Below the pieces are notes generated by a model. It saw only the letters and a program-made list of their open reading frames with translations. It searched no databases and was not told where the DNA came from. From a virus: 29,776 nt of DNA. Numbering within the stretch: the stretch's first letter is position 1; each line of letters opens with the position of its first letter. Of this stretch, positions 19,585 through 27,949 are shown piece by piece. The stretch is taken from positions 1 to 29,776 of the IMG/VR virus record IMGVR_UViG_3300028592_000060; one strand, 5' to 3'. The translations under genes and the position numbers were made by a program.

Positions 19585-21101
19585 CGCGAAAGCTCCGCTT
19601 CCGGCACCCTCCACAGGAGCGCCGCGCTGCCGTTGAAGTCCATCAGGGAGCAGACGTACTCCGCGCCACGCCCGCCGCCCCGCCGCCACACGTGGAAGCC
19701 GCCGCGCGGCTCGTCAAGGGTGGAGTTCGGAGCCAGGTCCGTCGCCATCCGGCCCACCGGCTCCCCGGTGTCGCGCCGGAAGACGTCCACGCCGCCGCCC
19801 TGCCCGTGCGCGAGGAAGACGAAGTCGCCCTCCACGGCGAGCGCGCCGACCAGCTCGCCCGGCGCGAAGTTCGGCAGTTCGTGCGTCGCCGTTCCCCGGC
19901 GCACCCCCTTGACCCACGGCAGCGGCGTGCGCCAGATCGCGTAATCCGGCCCCCGCTTGTGCGCGGAAAGTTCCCACCCGTCGCCCTGGCGGCGCACGGC
20001 GTAGAACGTGCCGTCGTCAAAATGGTGGCGGGTCATCTCTACGCAGTCGCAGTCGAGCAGGGAAGCGGGGTAGTCGAAGTGATCCCACTCCCCGCCTTCG
20101 AGCGGCCACAGCTCGTAACAGCCCTTCGCGGCGTCGGAGCCGTAGCCCCTCCACGTCACCGAGCCGTACGGGCCGACCTGCGCGTCGAACTCGTTCCACA
20201 GCGGCGCGGGCAGGTCGGTCAGTTCGTACTCGCCCGCCTCCATGTGGCCGTCGCCGTCCGCGTCCCGCCACAGCAAGCCCTGCCCCCAGGCCACTTCCGG
20301 CGCTTCCGGCGGCCAGCCCGGCGTCGCGTTGTCGCTCCGCGGCGGGCGCACCATCACCGAGGCGGCGGGAACCCACAGGTTCGTCAGGGCGTCCCAGCGG
20401 TGGAAGTCCACCTCGTTCGCCCCGCTCGCCAGGTACGTCTCGCCCCCCGCCCGGAACGCGCGGAACGTGGTGCGGTGCGATCCCTGCCCGATGGCGTGGA
20501 CGTGCAGGCGCGGGTCGGTCGGGTACAGCGCCGGGGCGATCGTGTCCCCGGCGAAGTGCCACTCCCGCCCGTCGCCGCGCTCCGCCCAGCGCATTTTGTA
20601 GCGCGTGTTCGCGTCGTACAGCAGCGTCGGGTCCTTCGGGTCCGGCACCACGCAGTCGGTCTGAACGGTGCTGTGCAGCGTCGCCTCCGGGGTCGTGAGC
20701 GTGAAGCGCCCCCACGGCGTCTGCTCCCACGCCACGCCGCGCACGCCGCGCAGGACGGCCCCCTGGGGGACCTCCTCGGTCTGGTGCCACTCCCGGTCCG
20801 CGTCCGTGTCGCCCGGGGCGAGCCCCACCGCGAACGGGGGGGCCTCGAACGGGAAATCAAAAGCGTGCCCGGCCTGCTCGCCCCCGGGCGTGACCCACAC
20901 GGTGTGCCCGCCGCCCTCGTTCCACTCCGATACCAGGCGGATCTTCCCGTCCCGCTCCACGCCCACGCGCGCGACCGTCGCCGGGACCGCCGCGCGCACG
21001 GGCGAGCCGTCCGGAAAGGTCAGCCCCCGCGGCGACAGGCCGCCGATGCTGTTGCCGACGCGCGTGTGCGTCGCGTTCAGCGGGCGGAGGGCGGGAGCCA
21101 T
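19581..21101 (-). CDS. Propeller-like protein with EF-hand-type loop, 506 aa
   Basis: Not a recognised phage family. The sequence has repeating beta blades with Trp/Gly/Asp turns (GRFTLTTPEATLHSTVQTDC, HAIGQGSHRTTFRAFRAGG, LVGALAVEGDFVFLAHGQGG), as in bacterial surface propellers. Residues 280-291 (DADGDGHMEAGE) are a perfect EF-hand calcium loop with D280, D282, D284 and E291. The N-terminal part (about 1-130) includes GFSPRG-like turns and a WVTPGGEQAGHAFDFPFEAP stretch. ATG at 21101 overlaps the previous stop by one base. It looks like a bacterial extracellular protein captured as a virion component, likely for glycan or receptor contact; calcium binding is inferred. Confidence 0.55.
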   Translation of the reverse strand: MAPALRPLNATHTRVGNSIGGLSPRGLTFPDGSPVRAAVPATVARVGVERDGKIRLVSEWNEGGGHTVWVTPGGEQAGHAFDFPFEAPPFAVGLAPGDTDADREWHQTEEVPQGAVLRGVRGVAWEQTPWGRFTLTTPEATLHSTVQTDCVVPDPKDPTLLYDANTRYKMRWAERGDGREWHFAGDTIAPALYPTDPRLHVHAIGQGSHRTTFRAFRAGGETYLASGANEVDFHRWDALTNLWVPAASVMVRPPRSDNATPGWPPEAPEVAWGQGLLWRDADGDGHMEAGEYELTDLPAPLWNEFDAQVGPYGSVTWRGYGSDAAKGCYELWPLEGGEWDHFDYPASLLDCDCVEMTRHHFDDGTFYAVRRQGDGWELSAHKRGPDYAIWRTPLPWVKGVRRGTATHELPNFAPGELVGALAVEGDFVFLAHGQGGGVDVFRRDTGEPVGRMATDLAPNSTLDEPRGGFHVWRRGGGRGAEYVCSLMDFNGSAALLWRVPEAELSR

Positions 21102-21796
21102 CAGTCCAGGCTCTCCGCGATGCGCACGGCGATCCTGTGCCCGAGCGGGTAGGTCAGGCCCGCCACGCTCACGGTCATCTCGTAGTCCCCGGCCTCGGGA
21201 ACGGCGTCCTCCGCGTCGAAGGCGTCCGAGGCGACGAAGCCGAGCGCCCCGAACAGCACGCTGCCCCCGATCGTCGTGGCCGTCTCCGCGCCCTTCTTCC
21301 GGAGCACGAAGGAAACGGTTGCGTCGCTCGGGACAACCACGGCGCGGCCGTCGTTGCCCTTCACCTGGTAGAGAATCCCGCCCGCGACGTCGTCGGCGGT
21401 GAGGCCCAGCGCCTCGCGCGGGTAGCCGCTCCCGGCGTTCACCAGCGTCTGCACGGTCGCGCTCCCCATCGCCGCCAGGAGGAGGTTCGTCGGGGTGTCC
21501 AGGCGCGTCTGCCAGAGGGGCGTCGGCGGCGATGTCACGCCGTCCACGGTGGCGGTCGGGACCATCGAGACGCAGTCGCCCACGGCGTAGTCCGCCGGGA
21601 TCGTGAAGGAGGCGTTGAAGAGCGCGGACTCCCCGGCCGCCGCCGCGACCGTGACCGCGACTTCCGCGTCCGCCACGCCGTTGCGGTACAGGGCGGCGGT
21701 CGGCAGCGCGTCCGGCGCGGCCCCCGCCCCCTCCTGGTCCTGCGTGGGGAACTGCACCACCACCGCGTCGCCCGGCTTGAAGATGCCCGTTAACAA
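21101..21796 (-). CDS. BppU-like baseplate/fibre adaptor, 231 aa
   Basis: TTG at 21796 is chosen because GGAGGTGA stands 7 bases upstream; no ATG lies near. It overlaps the glycosidase gene by 7 bases. The N-terminal 90 residues resemble the BppU/Ig-like domain that attaches receptor-binding proteins (FKPGDAVVVQFPTQDQEG, PTAALYRNGVADAEVAVTVA, FNASFTIPADYAVGDCVSM). The middle (LLAAMGSATVQTLVNAGSGY) is a common linker motif in tail fibre proteins, and the C-terminal 90 residues form a second Ig-like domain (VSFVLRKKGAETATTIGGSV, GDYEMTVSVAGLTYPLGHRI). It probably links the neighbouring enzyme or propeller to the virion. Confidence 0.6.
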   Translation of the reverse strand: MLTGIFKPGDAVVVQFPTQDQEGAGAAPDALPTAALYRNGVADAEVAVTVAAAAGESALFNASFTIPADYAVGDCVSMVPTATVDGVTSPPTPLWQTRLDTPTNLLLAAMGSATVQTLVNAGSGYPREALGLTADDVAGGILYQVKGNDGRAVVVPSDATVSFVLRKKGAETATTIGGSVLFGALGFVASDAFDAEDAVPEAGDYEMTVSVAGLTYPLGHRIAVRIAESLD

Positions 21797-23898
21797 CTCA
21801 TCACCTCCACGTACTGCTCGAAGGGGGTTCCGCCCGGCTGCTCCCCCGGGTCCGCCGCCGCCAGCGACACCAGCAGCAGCGACCCGGGCGCGAGCGCCGC
21901 CGAAAAGCCGTCCGAATCCACGCTCACCAGCTCCGGCTCGGAGACGAGCGCCGCGTCCCCGCTCTCGAAAATGCTGGCGTGGTTCCTGTCCACGCGGTAG
22001 GCGGACTCCACGGCCATCCCGTCCGGGAGGTTGTCCACCGCGACGCGCACGCGGCTGCCCGCGCCCGGCGACGCCTTCAGGACGCTCACCTGGTAGAGCA
22101 GGCAGTCCAGGCGCGTCCCGGCGGCGTCGCGCGCGAGGATGCCCGCCGCCCGCCCCGAGGCCGTCACGGGCAGCACGCGCGCGGCCATCTGCGCGAACCA
22201 GTTCATGACGTGCGCGTGGGGCTTGTCCTCGCCGTCCACCGTGACGAGTCCCGTCGCGGTCAGGTCGCCGCCCACGAGCGCGGGATTCTCGCCCGCCGCC
22301 CAGTAGGTCCAGAACGGCACCGCGTCCGCCCCGAGCGAGGCGAACAAATCCAGCGGGGCGGCGACGGCGACCGCGCCCGCCCAGGCCCACCGGCCCGGGT
22401 TGACCGGCGTGGTCACGGGGGTCAGCCGCTCCAGGCTGATGTTGATGTTGCCCTCGGTCTGCGCGATCTGCTTGCCCGGGTAGTTGGTCCGCAGGTAGGC
22501 CACGTCCCGGGCGAAGTCCGCCGGTCCGCGGTGGTAGTTGTGAACCGCGATGATCTCGTAGGGCTCGGTCAGTGCGTCCAGGTACTCGTACAGCGCGGCC
22601 CCGTGGGAGTGCCCCCACTCCGCGACGCTCTGCGGCAGGTCCGGGTAGGCGGCGCGGACCGCGGCCAGGCGCGCGTTCGTGATCGCGGCGGCCTGCGCGG
22701 GCGTCAGGGTGCCGAAAATGTCCGGCTCGTTCATGTCGCCCACGGACAGTATGGTGATACCGGCGTTGACCCACTGCGCGAGCGCCGTCACGACCGCCGC
22801 CGCGACCGTCGCCGGGTCCGTGTCGGCGTCGGGGTGCTGCCCGTCCGCCGGGTCGTAGCAGAAGTTGAGGTGGACGCCCTCGCCGCCCGTGACGTTGGCG
22901 ATGTCGGCGAGCACCTCCGCGCCGGGCTTGGTGAGCAGGTCGCTGTACCGGTGGACGCGCACGGTCGCGCGGATCGGCGCGTCCGCCGGGACGTTCGCCT
23001 CCGGGTCGCCGAACACGGCCCCCTGCAAATTCGGGTTGCGCGCGACCCACGCGGCGTCGGCGTAGTCCGCCGAGAGCGTGGTCAAATCCCCCTCGGTCGG
23101 CTCTTCCTGCCCGTCCGCGCGGCCCGTGGTGTAGAGCGCGAGGCCCGCCCGGGAGACGAGGTGGGCGAGCGGGAAGGTAGCTCCGCCGCCCGCGTCCGCG
23201 CCGCCCGTCACCAGCCCCTCCCCCTGGAGGTAGCTGCCCCCGTCGAAGGCGAGGCCAGGCGCGAAGGCCGCGCCGGGGACGGCGTCCGCGACCAGAGCGC
23301 CGCCGTGCGGCTTCACCTGTACGGTCACGTCGCCGGTCGCCGGGGTGAGCCGGACCAGTGTGTGCGTGTAGGCGTCCGTCGTGACGGCCGCCCCGTCAAA
23401 GTTCGTCGCCCCGACGCGGAAGGACCAGACGAGCGCGCCGCCGACCTTGCGCACCTGGAAGCGCAGCGCGGAGGGGAACCCGTACTGCTCGGGGAGGCGG
23501 ACCGCCCACAGCGCGTGCGCCTGCCCCTCGGAGAGCGCCGCCGTCGCGGACGCCGGGACGTGGTACCGCTCCGCGACGGCGAACGCCCCGGCGGCGTTGA
23601 CGAGGCCGTTCGTCGGCACGGTCATCTCCGCGAGCGGCGCGCTGTACGCCCCGTCCGAGCGGGGGCGCAGGCTCGTCTCGCCGGGCACCGGGGACGGCTC
23701 CCCGGCCTCGTAGAAGGGGAACAGGGAGAGGCCGTCGCCGCCGCCGAAGTTGGCGTCGGGGACGTTCGCCCGCTGCATCGGCGCGCCCTGCACGCCCGCC
23801 GCGCTGTAGGCGGGCGTCAGCCCGTCCGCCTGCTCGGTCGAGTACGCGAGGTCGGGCGCGGAAAGGTTCACCGCGGCGTCTATCTGGTAGAGGGCCAC
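21790..23898 (-). CDS. Virion-associated glycoside hydrolase (clan GH-A-like TIM barrel), 702 aa
   Basis: Probable polysaccharide-cleaving protein. About residues 85-215 resemble a LamG/concanavalin domain (ALRFQVRKVGGALVWSFRVG). A TIM barrel follows at about 285-575. Clan GH-A hallmarks are in order: acid/base in N390-E391-P392 (ILSVGDMNEPDIFG), H454-N-Y-H457 after strand 6 (IIAVHNYHRGP), nucleophile E482 (IAQTEGNI), and a strand-8 Trp (AVPFWTYWA). The two glutamates are 91 apart, normal for the clan. A C-terminal beta sandwich (580-690) is also usual. GTG at 23898 follows the previous stop by 3 bases. It lies among structural genes, so it is probably in the virion and degrades capsule or exopolysaccharide. 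Substrate unknown. Confidence 0.7.
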   Translation of the reverse strand: MALYQIDAAVNLSAPDLAYSTEQADGLTPAYSAAGVQGAPMQRANVPDANFGGGDGLSLFPFYEAGEPSPVPGETSLRPRSDGAYSAPLAEMTVPTNGLVNAAGAFAVAERYHVPASATAALSEGQAHALWAVRLPEQYGFPSALRFQVRKVGGALVWSFRVGATNFDGAAVTTDAYTHTLVRLTPATGDVTVQVKPHGGALVADAVPGAAFAPGLAFDGGSYLQGEGLVTGGADAGGGATFPLAHLVSRAGLALYTTGRADGQEEPTEGDLTTLSADYADAAWVARNPNLQGAVFGDPEANVPADAPIRATVRVHRYSDLLTKPGAEVLADIANVTGGEGVHLNFCYDPADGQHPDADTDPATVAAAVVTALAQWVNAGITILSVGDMNEPDIFGTLTPAQAAAITNARLAAVRAAYPDLPQSVAEWGHSHGAALYEYLDALTEPYEIIAVHNYHRGPADFARDVAYLRTNYPGKQIAQTEGNINISLERLTPVTTPVNPGRWAWAGAVAVAAPLDLFASLGADAVPFWTYWAAGENPALVGGDLTATGLVTVDGEDKPHAHVMNWFAQMAARVLPVTASGRAAGILARDAAGTRLDCLLYQVSVLKASPGAGSRVRVAVDNLPDGMAVESAYRVDRNHASIFESGDAALVSEPELVSVDSDGFSAALAPGSLLLVSLAAADPGEQPGGTPFEQYVEVMSC

Positions 23899-23901
23899 GC
23901 C

Positions 23902-25353
23902 TTACGCGCCTCCCTCGTAGAAGCGGAACTCGGCGACGCGCAGGCCGTCGTCGCTCGCGCTGTCGCGGTAGCCGTAGACGCCCGCCCGGCCCGCCGCCGT
24001 GATCGGCGTGCCCGAAACGTCCGTGTAGGTCAGCACCTCCGCGCCGTCGAGGTAGACCGTGATCGTGTTGCCCGCGATCTCGGCGCGCAGGGTGCCGGTG
24101 TCGGCGACGCCCGACGCGGAGGAGGCGACCGGAGCGCCCCCGACGACCGTTCCCGCGGCGAACTTCAGGATGTCTACGTTGGTGCCGTACCCTTTGAGTT
24201 TGCGCACGGCGTAGGCGGTGATCGCGGCGCTGCTCGCCCCGTCGGCGCGCAGCGCGATGCCGTCCGCGCTGCTGGTGCCCCCGCCGCTGGTGAGATCGAC
24301 CTCGGCGGCGTAGTCGGCACCGCTGGGCGCGGGGTCGATGAGGCTGAACGTGTGCGCGCCGCCGCTGCCGTTCCACAGGTAGCCGCCGCCGCCCGCGACG
24401 AGGCGGTTGTTGCTGGTGCCGTTGTCGGGCAGGACCCAGTCGGTCCCGAGGTCGGGGATGTGCGCGGAAAGGTCCGTCTCCAGCGCCTCGGTGAACGTGT
24501 CGCGGAAGACCAGCGTCTCCCCGCCGCCGCCGCCGGTCTGCTCGGAGTTGTTCGTCACAGCCGCGTCCGTGAAGGCGGCCAGTTCGTTCGGCATTTCCGC
24601 GCTGTCCGTGACGTTGCCCGATCCCTGGGAGTAGGAGAGCGTGACGGTGTCCGTGTCCAGGACGGTCTCCGAAAGCGTCAGGGTGATGGCGAGCGGGGCG
24701 GTGCGCGCCGCGCTCTCGATCGTGGCGGGCGTGCCGTTGACCTCCACGGTGAAGCCCGTTATCCCGGAGGCCGGGAGGAGCGGGGGGCTGTCCGCCTCGG
24801 TGAAGAGCGCGACCACGGACGTACCCGCCGCCGGGACGGAGGCGGAGGCGAAGATCGGCGCGGTGGCGTCCGGATCGGGGTCGCCCCCGCCGCCGCCCGC
24901 CCCTATCCCGAATATTCTGCTCCCGATGATGGACGGCACCGCGACCTCCTCGCCTTCCCGCGTGACGCTCGCCACGAGGTTCACCGCGTCCGCGCGCCCG
25001 GCGTCCGTGCCCCGCGCGCGGAACAGCGTGCCCCTCTCGCCGCCCTCCGCGAACACCAGCAGCTCGTCGCCCGCCCGCACGTCCGCGCCGGGGGCGAACA
25101 GGATCTCCGCGTCGGCCTCGGTCTGTTCGCCCTCTCCAACCGGCGTGAAGCGGCTGCCGACCGGGCGGCGCACGCGGCAGGGGTGCTCCCCCACGGGAAC
25201 GGGCTCGCCGCGGCGCTCCCCGCCCGCCGCGTCGGCCTCGGACGGGGGGCGCGAGACGCGGCACCGCTGCGTCAGCAGGGCGCGCAGGGCGTGCTCCCGG
25301 CCCGCGCGGGTCGCCCGCTGCCGGGCGGCCGCGGCGACGCCCTCAGACGGCAT
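23902..25353 (-). CDS. Head-closure protein fused to SwmB and LamG-like domains, 483 aa
   Basis: Residues about 20-140 match head-tail joining/stopper proteins: LLTQRCRVSRP, PVPVGEHPCRVRRPVGS, LFAPGADVRAGDELLVFAEG and VNLVASVTREGEEV. After a glycine hinge (about 151-158) a SwmB-type Ig repeat follows (163-270, from DATAPIFASASVPAAG to FTDAAVTNNS), then a second Gly hinge and a LamG/concanavalin-like domain to the end (from VFRDTFTEALETDLSAHIPD to VAEFRFYEGG). Head-closure proteins are normally about 100-140 aa, so this one is more than three times the usual size. ATG at 25353 overlaps the connector gene by 11 bases. The extra domains would project from the neck and may bind sugars. Confidence 0.7.
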   Translation of the reverse strand: MPSEGVAAAARQRATRAGREHALRALLTQRCRVSRPPSEADAAGGERRGEPVPVGEHPCRVRRPVGSRFTPVGEGEQTEADAEILFAPGADVRAGDELLVFAEGGERGTLFRARGTDAGRADAVNLVASVTREGEEVAVPSIIGSRIFGIGAGGGGGDPDPDATAPIFASASVPAAGTSVVALFTEADSPPLLPASGITGFTVEVNGTPATIESAARTAPLAITLTLSETVLDTDTVTLSYSQGSGNVTDSAEMPNELAAFTDAAVTNNSEQTGGGGGETLVFRDTFTEALETDLSAHIPDLGTDWVLPDNGTSNNRLVAGGGGYLWNGSGGAHTFSLIDPAPSGADYAAEVDLTSGGGTSSADGIALRADGASSAAITAYAVRKLKGYGTNVDILKFAAGTVVGGAPVASSASGVADTGTLRAEIAGNTITVYLDGAEVLTYTDVSGTPITAAGRAGVYGYRDSASDDGLRVAEFRFYEGGA

Positions 25354-25810
25354 AGAACGGCCTCTGCGCGTCGCGCATCCTGACCCAATGCTCGTGCTGC
25401 TGCTCCAAATGCACGCTCTGCCCGGCGTCGGACGTGGCGATCAGCTCCGCCGTGCGCTGCGCCCGCAGGTCGTACAGGCGGCGCTTCGCGGCGGTGAAAT
25501 CGTAGGGGTCGTTGTGCGCGGGGCCGACGTCCTCCCAGCGCACCGTCCCGTCCGTGACGAGGTAGCCCCGGCAGGTGGCGGCGAAGCCGGAGGGCTCGGC
25601 GGCGGCGGTGGTGCCCGCCGCGACGGCGCGCAGGAGGCGGCCGGAAGCGGAGCGGACGAAGGCCCCGAACGCGTACTCCGTCTCCCCCGTCCGCTCGGAC
25701 CAGCGGGCGGACTCGGCGAGGATGTCGCCGGCCTCCTGGTCCGAGACGGGCGGGAACGCGTCGAGGTCCACCGTCCGCTTCAGCTTCGCGAGCGCCTCCG
25801 CGGCCGTCAT
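25343..25810 (-). CDS. Probable head-tail connector protein, 155 aa
   Basis: Lies between the capsid group and head-closure, the position of the connector (gp6/gp15-like) adaptor. The N-terminal helix MTAAEALAKLKRTVDLDAFP is usual in this group; a middle SGRLLRAVAAGTTAAAEPSG segment and a helical end (AKRRLYDLRAQRTAELIATS) follow. The C-terminal SVHLEQQHEHWVRMRDAQR is less usual. ATG at 25810 overlaps the previous stop by 4 bases (ATGA). Assignment depends largely on gene order. Confidence 0.55.
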   Translation of the reverse strand: MTAAEALAKLKRTVDLDAFPPVSDQEAGDILAESARWSERTGETEYAFGAFVRSASGRLLRAVAAGTTAAAEPSGFAATCRGYLVTDGTVRWEDVGPAHNDPYDFTAAKRRLYDLRAQRTAELIATSDAGQSVHLEQQHEHWVRMRDAQRPFYAV

Positions 25811-26121
25811 TTGGTCTTCGCCGGTCCCTTCAGTGCCTTGTCGGCGGGCGCCGACGCCACCGCCTTAGCCGCAGCCGGTTCGGCCTTCGCTTCGTCTTCG
25901 TCGTTCTCCGCGCGCTTGGGCTTGCCCAGCGTCGCCTTGCCGCCTTCGACGGTCAGGCCCGCCTCCTTCGCCTTCTGCGCGTCGATGACGCCGCCCGCGC
26001 CCACGAGCGTGGTCCGGCCCCGCTCGTCGCCGAAGGGAACGGCCTTGCCGTTTTCGTCCGCCCAGATTTCCTCGTCGCTGGTGATCACGGGTTTGCCCCC
26101 TTTCGCGAATTCCAGGGCCAT
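25807..26121 (-). CDS. Small capsid/connector-region protein, 104 aa
   Basis: ATG at 26121 overlaps the previous TAA by one base (TAATG). The N-terminal half has short beta elements (LEFAKGGKPVITSDEEIWAD, then GRTTLVGAGGVIDAQKAKEA). The C-terminal third is Lys/Glu/Ala-rich and disordered, with KPKRAENDEDEAKAEPAAAK. This resembles small head-region proteins of HK97-type phages whose tails are disordered. No specific family recognised. Confidence 0.5.
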   Translation of the reverse strand: MALEFAKGGKPVITSDEEIWADENGKAVPFGDERGRTTLVGAGGVIDAQKAKEAGLTVEGGKATLGKPKRAENDEDEAKAEPAAAKAVASAPADKALKGPAKTK

Positions 26122-26624
26122 TAGCTCTGTCCGCCCACGACCGTCCACGTCGGGTCGCCCGCGCTGCCCGTGTTGATGTAGAGCTTGCCGTTGGTGGTGT
26201 CGGTCAGCAGCGAGCCCTTCGCCGCCTCCCGGTGCGTGCCGGTGACGCCCGGCGTGTCCGTGCTGGTGGAGACCGAGGGCGCGGTGCCGCCGGTCAGTTC
26301 GTTGCGGGCGAGCGCGACCTGGGAGACGGCCTTCTGCGAGAGCGCCCCCTGGAAGGCCACCGAGAAGTTCGGGTTGGTGCCGGTGACCGCGACGTTGCCG
26401 GTGCCGACCACCGCTTCGAGCGCGGACTGCACCGCCGCCGCGTTGGCGTTGTACGCGATGTCGCCCGTGGCCGCGCCGTCCATCGACAGGCGGAAGGTGC
26501 CGCCGGTCGGCGTGCCGGTGATGTCCACGGACTGCACCTCGTCGGTGCCCGCGCTCGGAGCGCCCGCGTTGGTGTAGAGGCCGATCGCCCCGCCGATCAC
26601 GTTGCCCCCGCTGATTACTGGCAT
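26121..26624 (-). CDS. Capsid-associated Ig-like (decoration-type) protein, 167 aa
   Basis: Second gene after the major capsid, a common place for decoration proteins. Residues about 28-90 form a well-known phage structural module (VQSVDITGTPTGGTFRLSMD, then IAYNANAAAVQSALEAVVGT and NVAVTGTNPNFSVAFQG). The C-terminal half has TPGVTGTHREAAKGSLLTDT and a beta hairpin ending YINTGSAGDPTWTVVGG, as in tailspike-like trimer proteins. ATG at 26624 has GGGGGA upstream. A capsid hairpin separates it from the coat gene. It could decorate capsid vertices or be a small fibre. Confidence 0.6.
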   Translation of the reverse strand: MPVISGGNVIGGAIGLYTNAGAPSAGTDEVQSVDITGTPTGGTFRLSMDGAATGDIAYNANAAAVQSALEAVVGTGNVAVTGTNPNFSVAFQGALSQKAVSQVALARNELTGGTAPSVSTSTDTPGVTGTHREAAKGSLLTDTTNGKLYINTGSAGDPTWTVVGGQS

Positions 26625-26636
26625 CGTCTATCCCCC

Positions 26637-26662
26637 GGAGGGGCGGGCCGCCCCGCCCCTCC
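26637..26662. terminator. 11-bp hairpin between capsid and decoration genes
   Basis: A perfect stem (GGAGGGGCGGG at 26637-26647 with its complement at 26652-26662) and 4-base loop lie between the two genes. Read leftward no T-run follows, so it is more likely an RNA-stabilising or partial-termination element that raises capsid message over downstream genes. Confidence 0.55.
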
Positions 26663-26676
26663 CGTCGTCGTCAGGC

Positions 26677-27936
26677 TCAGATGCCGGTGACCTTCGCGAA
26701 CGCCGCGGGCCGGTAGATTTCCAGGCTCAGGCGCTCCTCCGCGCGGATCGTCTGCTGGTTCTTGATGAACTGGTCGTTGATCCACCCGGCGTCGATGGTG
26801 ATGCCCATGCGGCGGCTGATGTGCGAGTAGAGCTGGAAGTCGCCGGTCAGCGCCGTGTTCTCCGTCATGGCGCTGGTGATGACCACCGGCTTGCCCCAGA
26901 TGCGCTCCGGCCCGGCCTCGCTCGGGTTGCCCCAGATGTAAATGCCGTCCGTGGTGCGCAGCAGGCGCACCTCCTGCCAGTCGTTCGGGTGGAACACCGC
27001 GCCCGACGGCTCCGCCATGCCGGTCCAGCGCACGAGGGTGAACGCCTTGTAAACGGCGTCCGGGGCCGGGTCCGCGCCCTTCGGCTGGGTCTGCGTGCCG
27101 GAGACCACGAGGAACCCTTCGAGGTCCGGGGCGACGCCGGTGCCGGTGAGCAGCTGCACCTCCTCCGCCAGCATGAGCATGAGCCGCAGCCGGTTGTCGA
27201 TGACCGCGCGGATCTGCGGCACGTCCATGAGCTGCTCGTCGGTCACCGGGAGGACCGTCGCGATCTTGCGGACGGGCGACTCCACCTCCGTGAAGCCCAG
27301 CGCGGACTCGGGCTTGGTGCCGCCCTCCTCCACCGTGTCGGCGTTGTTGGTGAAGGTCGTCTCGCGCATGTAGCGGATGAGCGAGGCGGTGGTGGACGTC
27401 TGCGGGATGAGGTCGGCGACCACCGGGCGGCGCTGCGCGCTCGGGATGACGATGTCGCTGCGGTCGTTCGCCGGGGCGAAGCCCGCGCTCGTGGTCATGA
27501 GCGTCTTGACGTCGATCTCGCCCAGTTCGACGGACACCTTGTTGCCGCCGCCGGGCCGGAACGCCTTGAACGCCGCGGACTCCGCGAACAGCTCGCCCAG
27601 GCTCTTGCTCTGAACCCGCCCGCCCGCGATCTCCGCGTCCTTGCCGGGGAACGGCACGCGGCCCGCCGGGGCGTTCATCCCGTCGAGCAGGAGGCGGTTC
27701 TTCACGTCGATGATGACGACCTCGCGCTTCTGCTCGAACTCTTTGGTCAGGTCGTCCAGCTTGTTGTTGCGGTTGTGGAACTCGTCAAGGTCGGCCCCGG
27801 TCAGCCCGGTGATGCCGCCCTTCTCGTCCACCCACGCCTTGAACCCCTCGCGCTCCACGCGCACCTTCTTCGCCTCGTCGCCCATCTTCCTGGCGACTTC
27901 GGCGCCCACCCGCTCCATGAGCTGCTCTTCGGTCAT
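26677..27936 (-). CDS. HK97-fold major capsid protein, 419 aa
   Basis: Main coat subunit. ATG at 27936 follows AGGAAG and lies 13 bases after the protease stop; a longer reading in this frame is a basic shadow. Residues 1 to about 115 form a charged, helical delta domain ([40 protein letters not shown]), presumably removed by the adjacent protease. From about 160 the HK97 core follows: N-arm and P-domain with [55 protein letters not shown], an A-domain with [15 protein letters not shown], and the end [20 protein letters not shown]. The length is normal for the family. Whether covalent cross-links form cannot be told. Confidence 0.93.
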   Translation of the reverse strand: MTEEQLMERVGAEVARKMGDEAKKVRVEREGFKAWVDEKGGITGLTGADLDEFHNRNNKLDDLTKEFEQKREVVIIDVKNRLLLDGMNAPAGRVPFPGKDAEIAGGRVQSKSLGELFAESAAFKAFRPGGGNKVSVELGEIDVKTLMTTSAGFAPANDRSDIVIPSAQRRPVVADLIPQTSTTASLIRYMRETTFTNNADTVEEGGTKPESALGFTEVESPVRKIATVLPVTDEQLMDVPQIRAVIDNRLRLMLMLAEEVQLLTGTGVAPDLEGFLVVSGTQTQPKGADPAPDAVYKAFTLVRWTGMAEPSGAVFHPNDWQEVRLLRTTDGIYIWGNPSEAGPERIWGKPVVITSAMTENTALTGDFQLYSHISRRMGITIDAGWINDQFIKNQQTIRAEERLSLEIYRPAAFAKVTGI

Positions 27937-27949
27937 AGCTTCCTTCCGT

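Noticed and set aside
21979-25383. A 1134-codon plus-strand open frame
   Set aside because: Runs opposite the glycosidase and head-closure genes; composition is that of a GC-rich shadow and no fold is visible.
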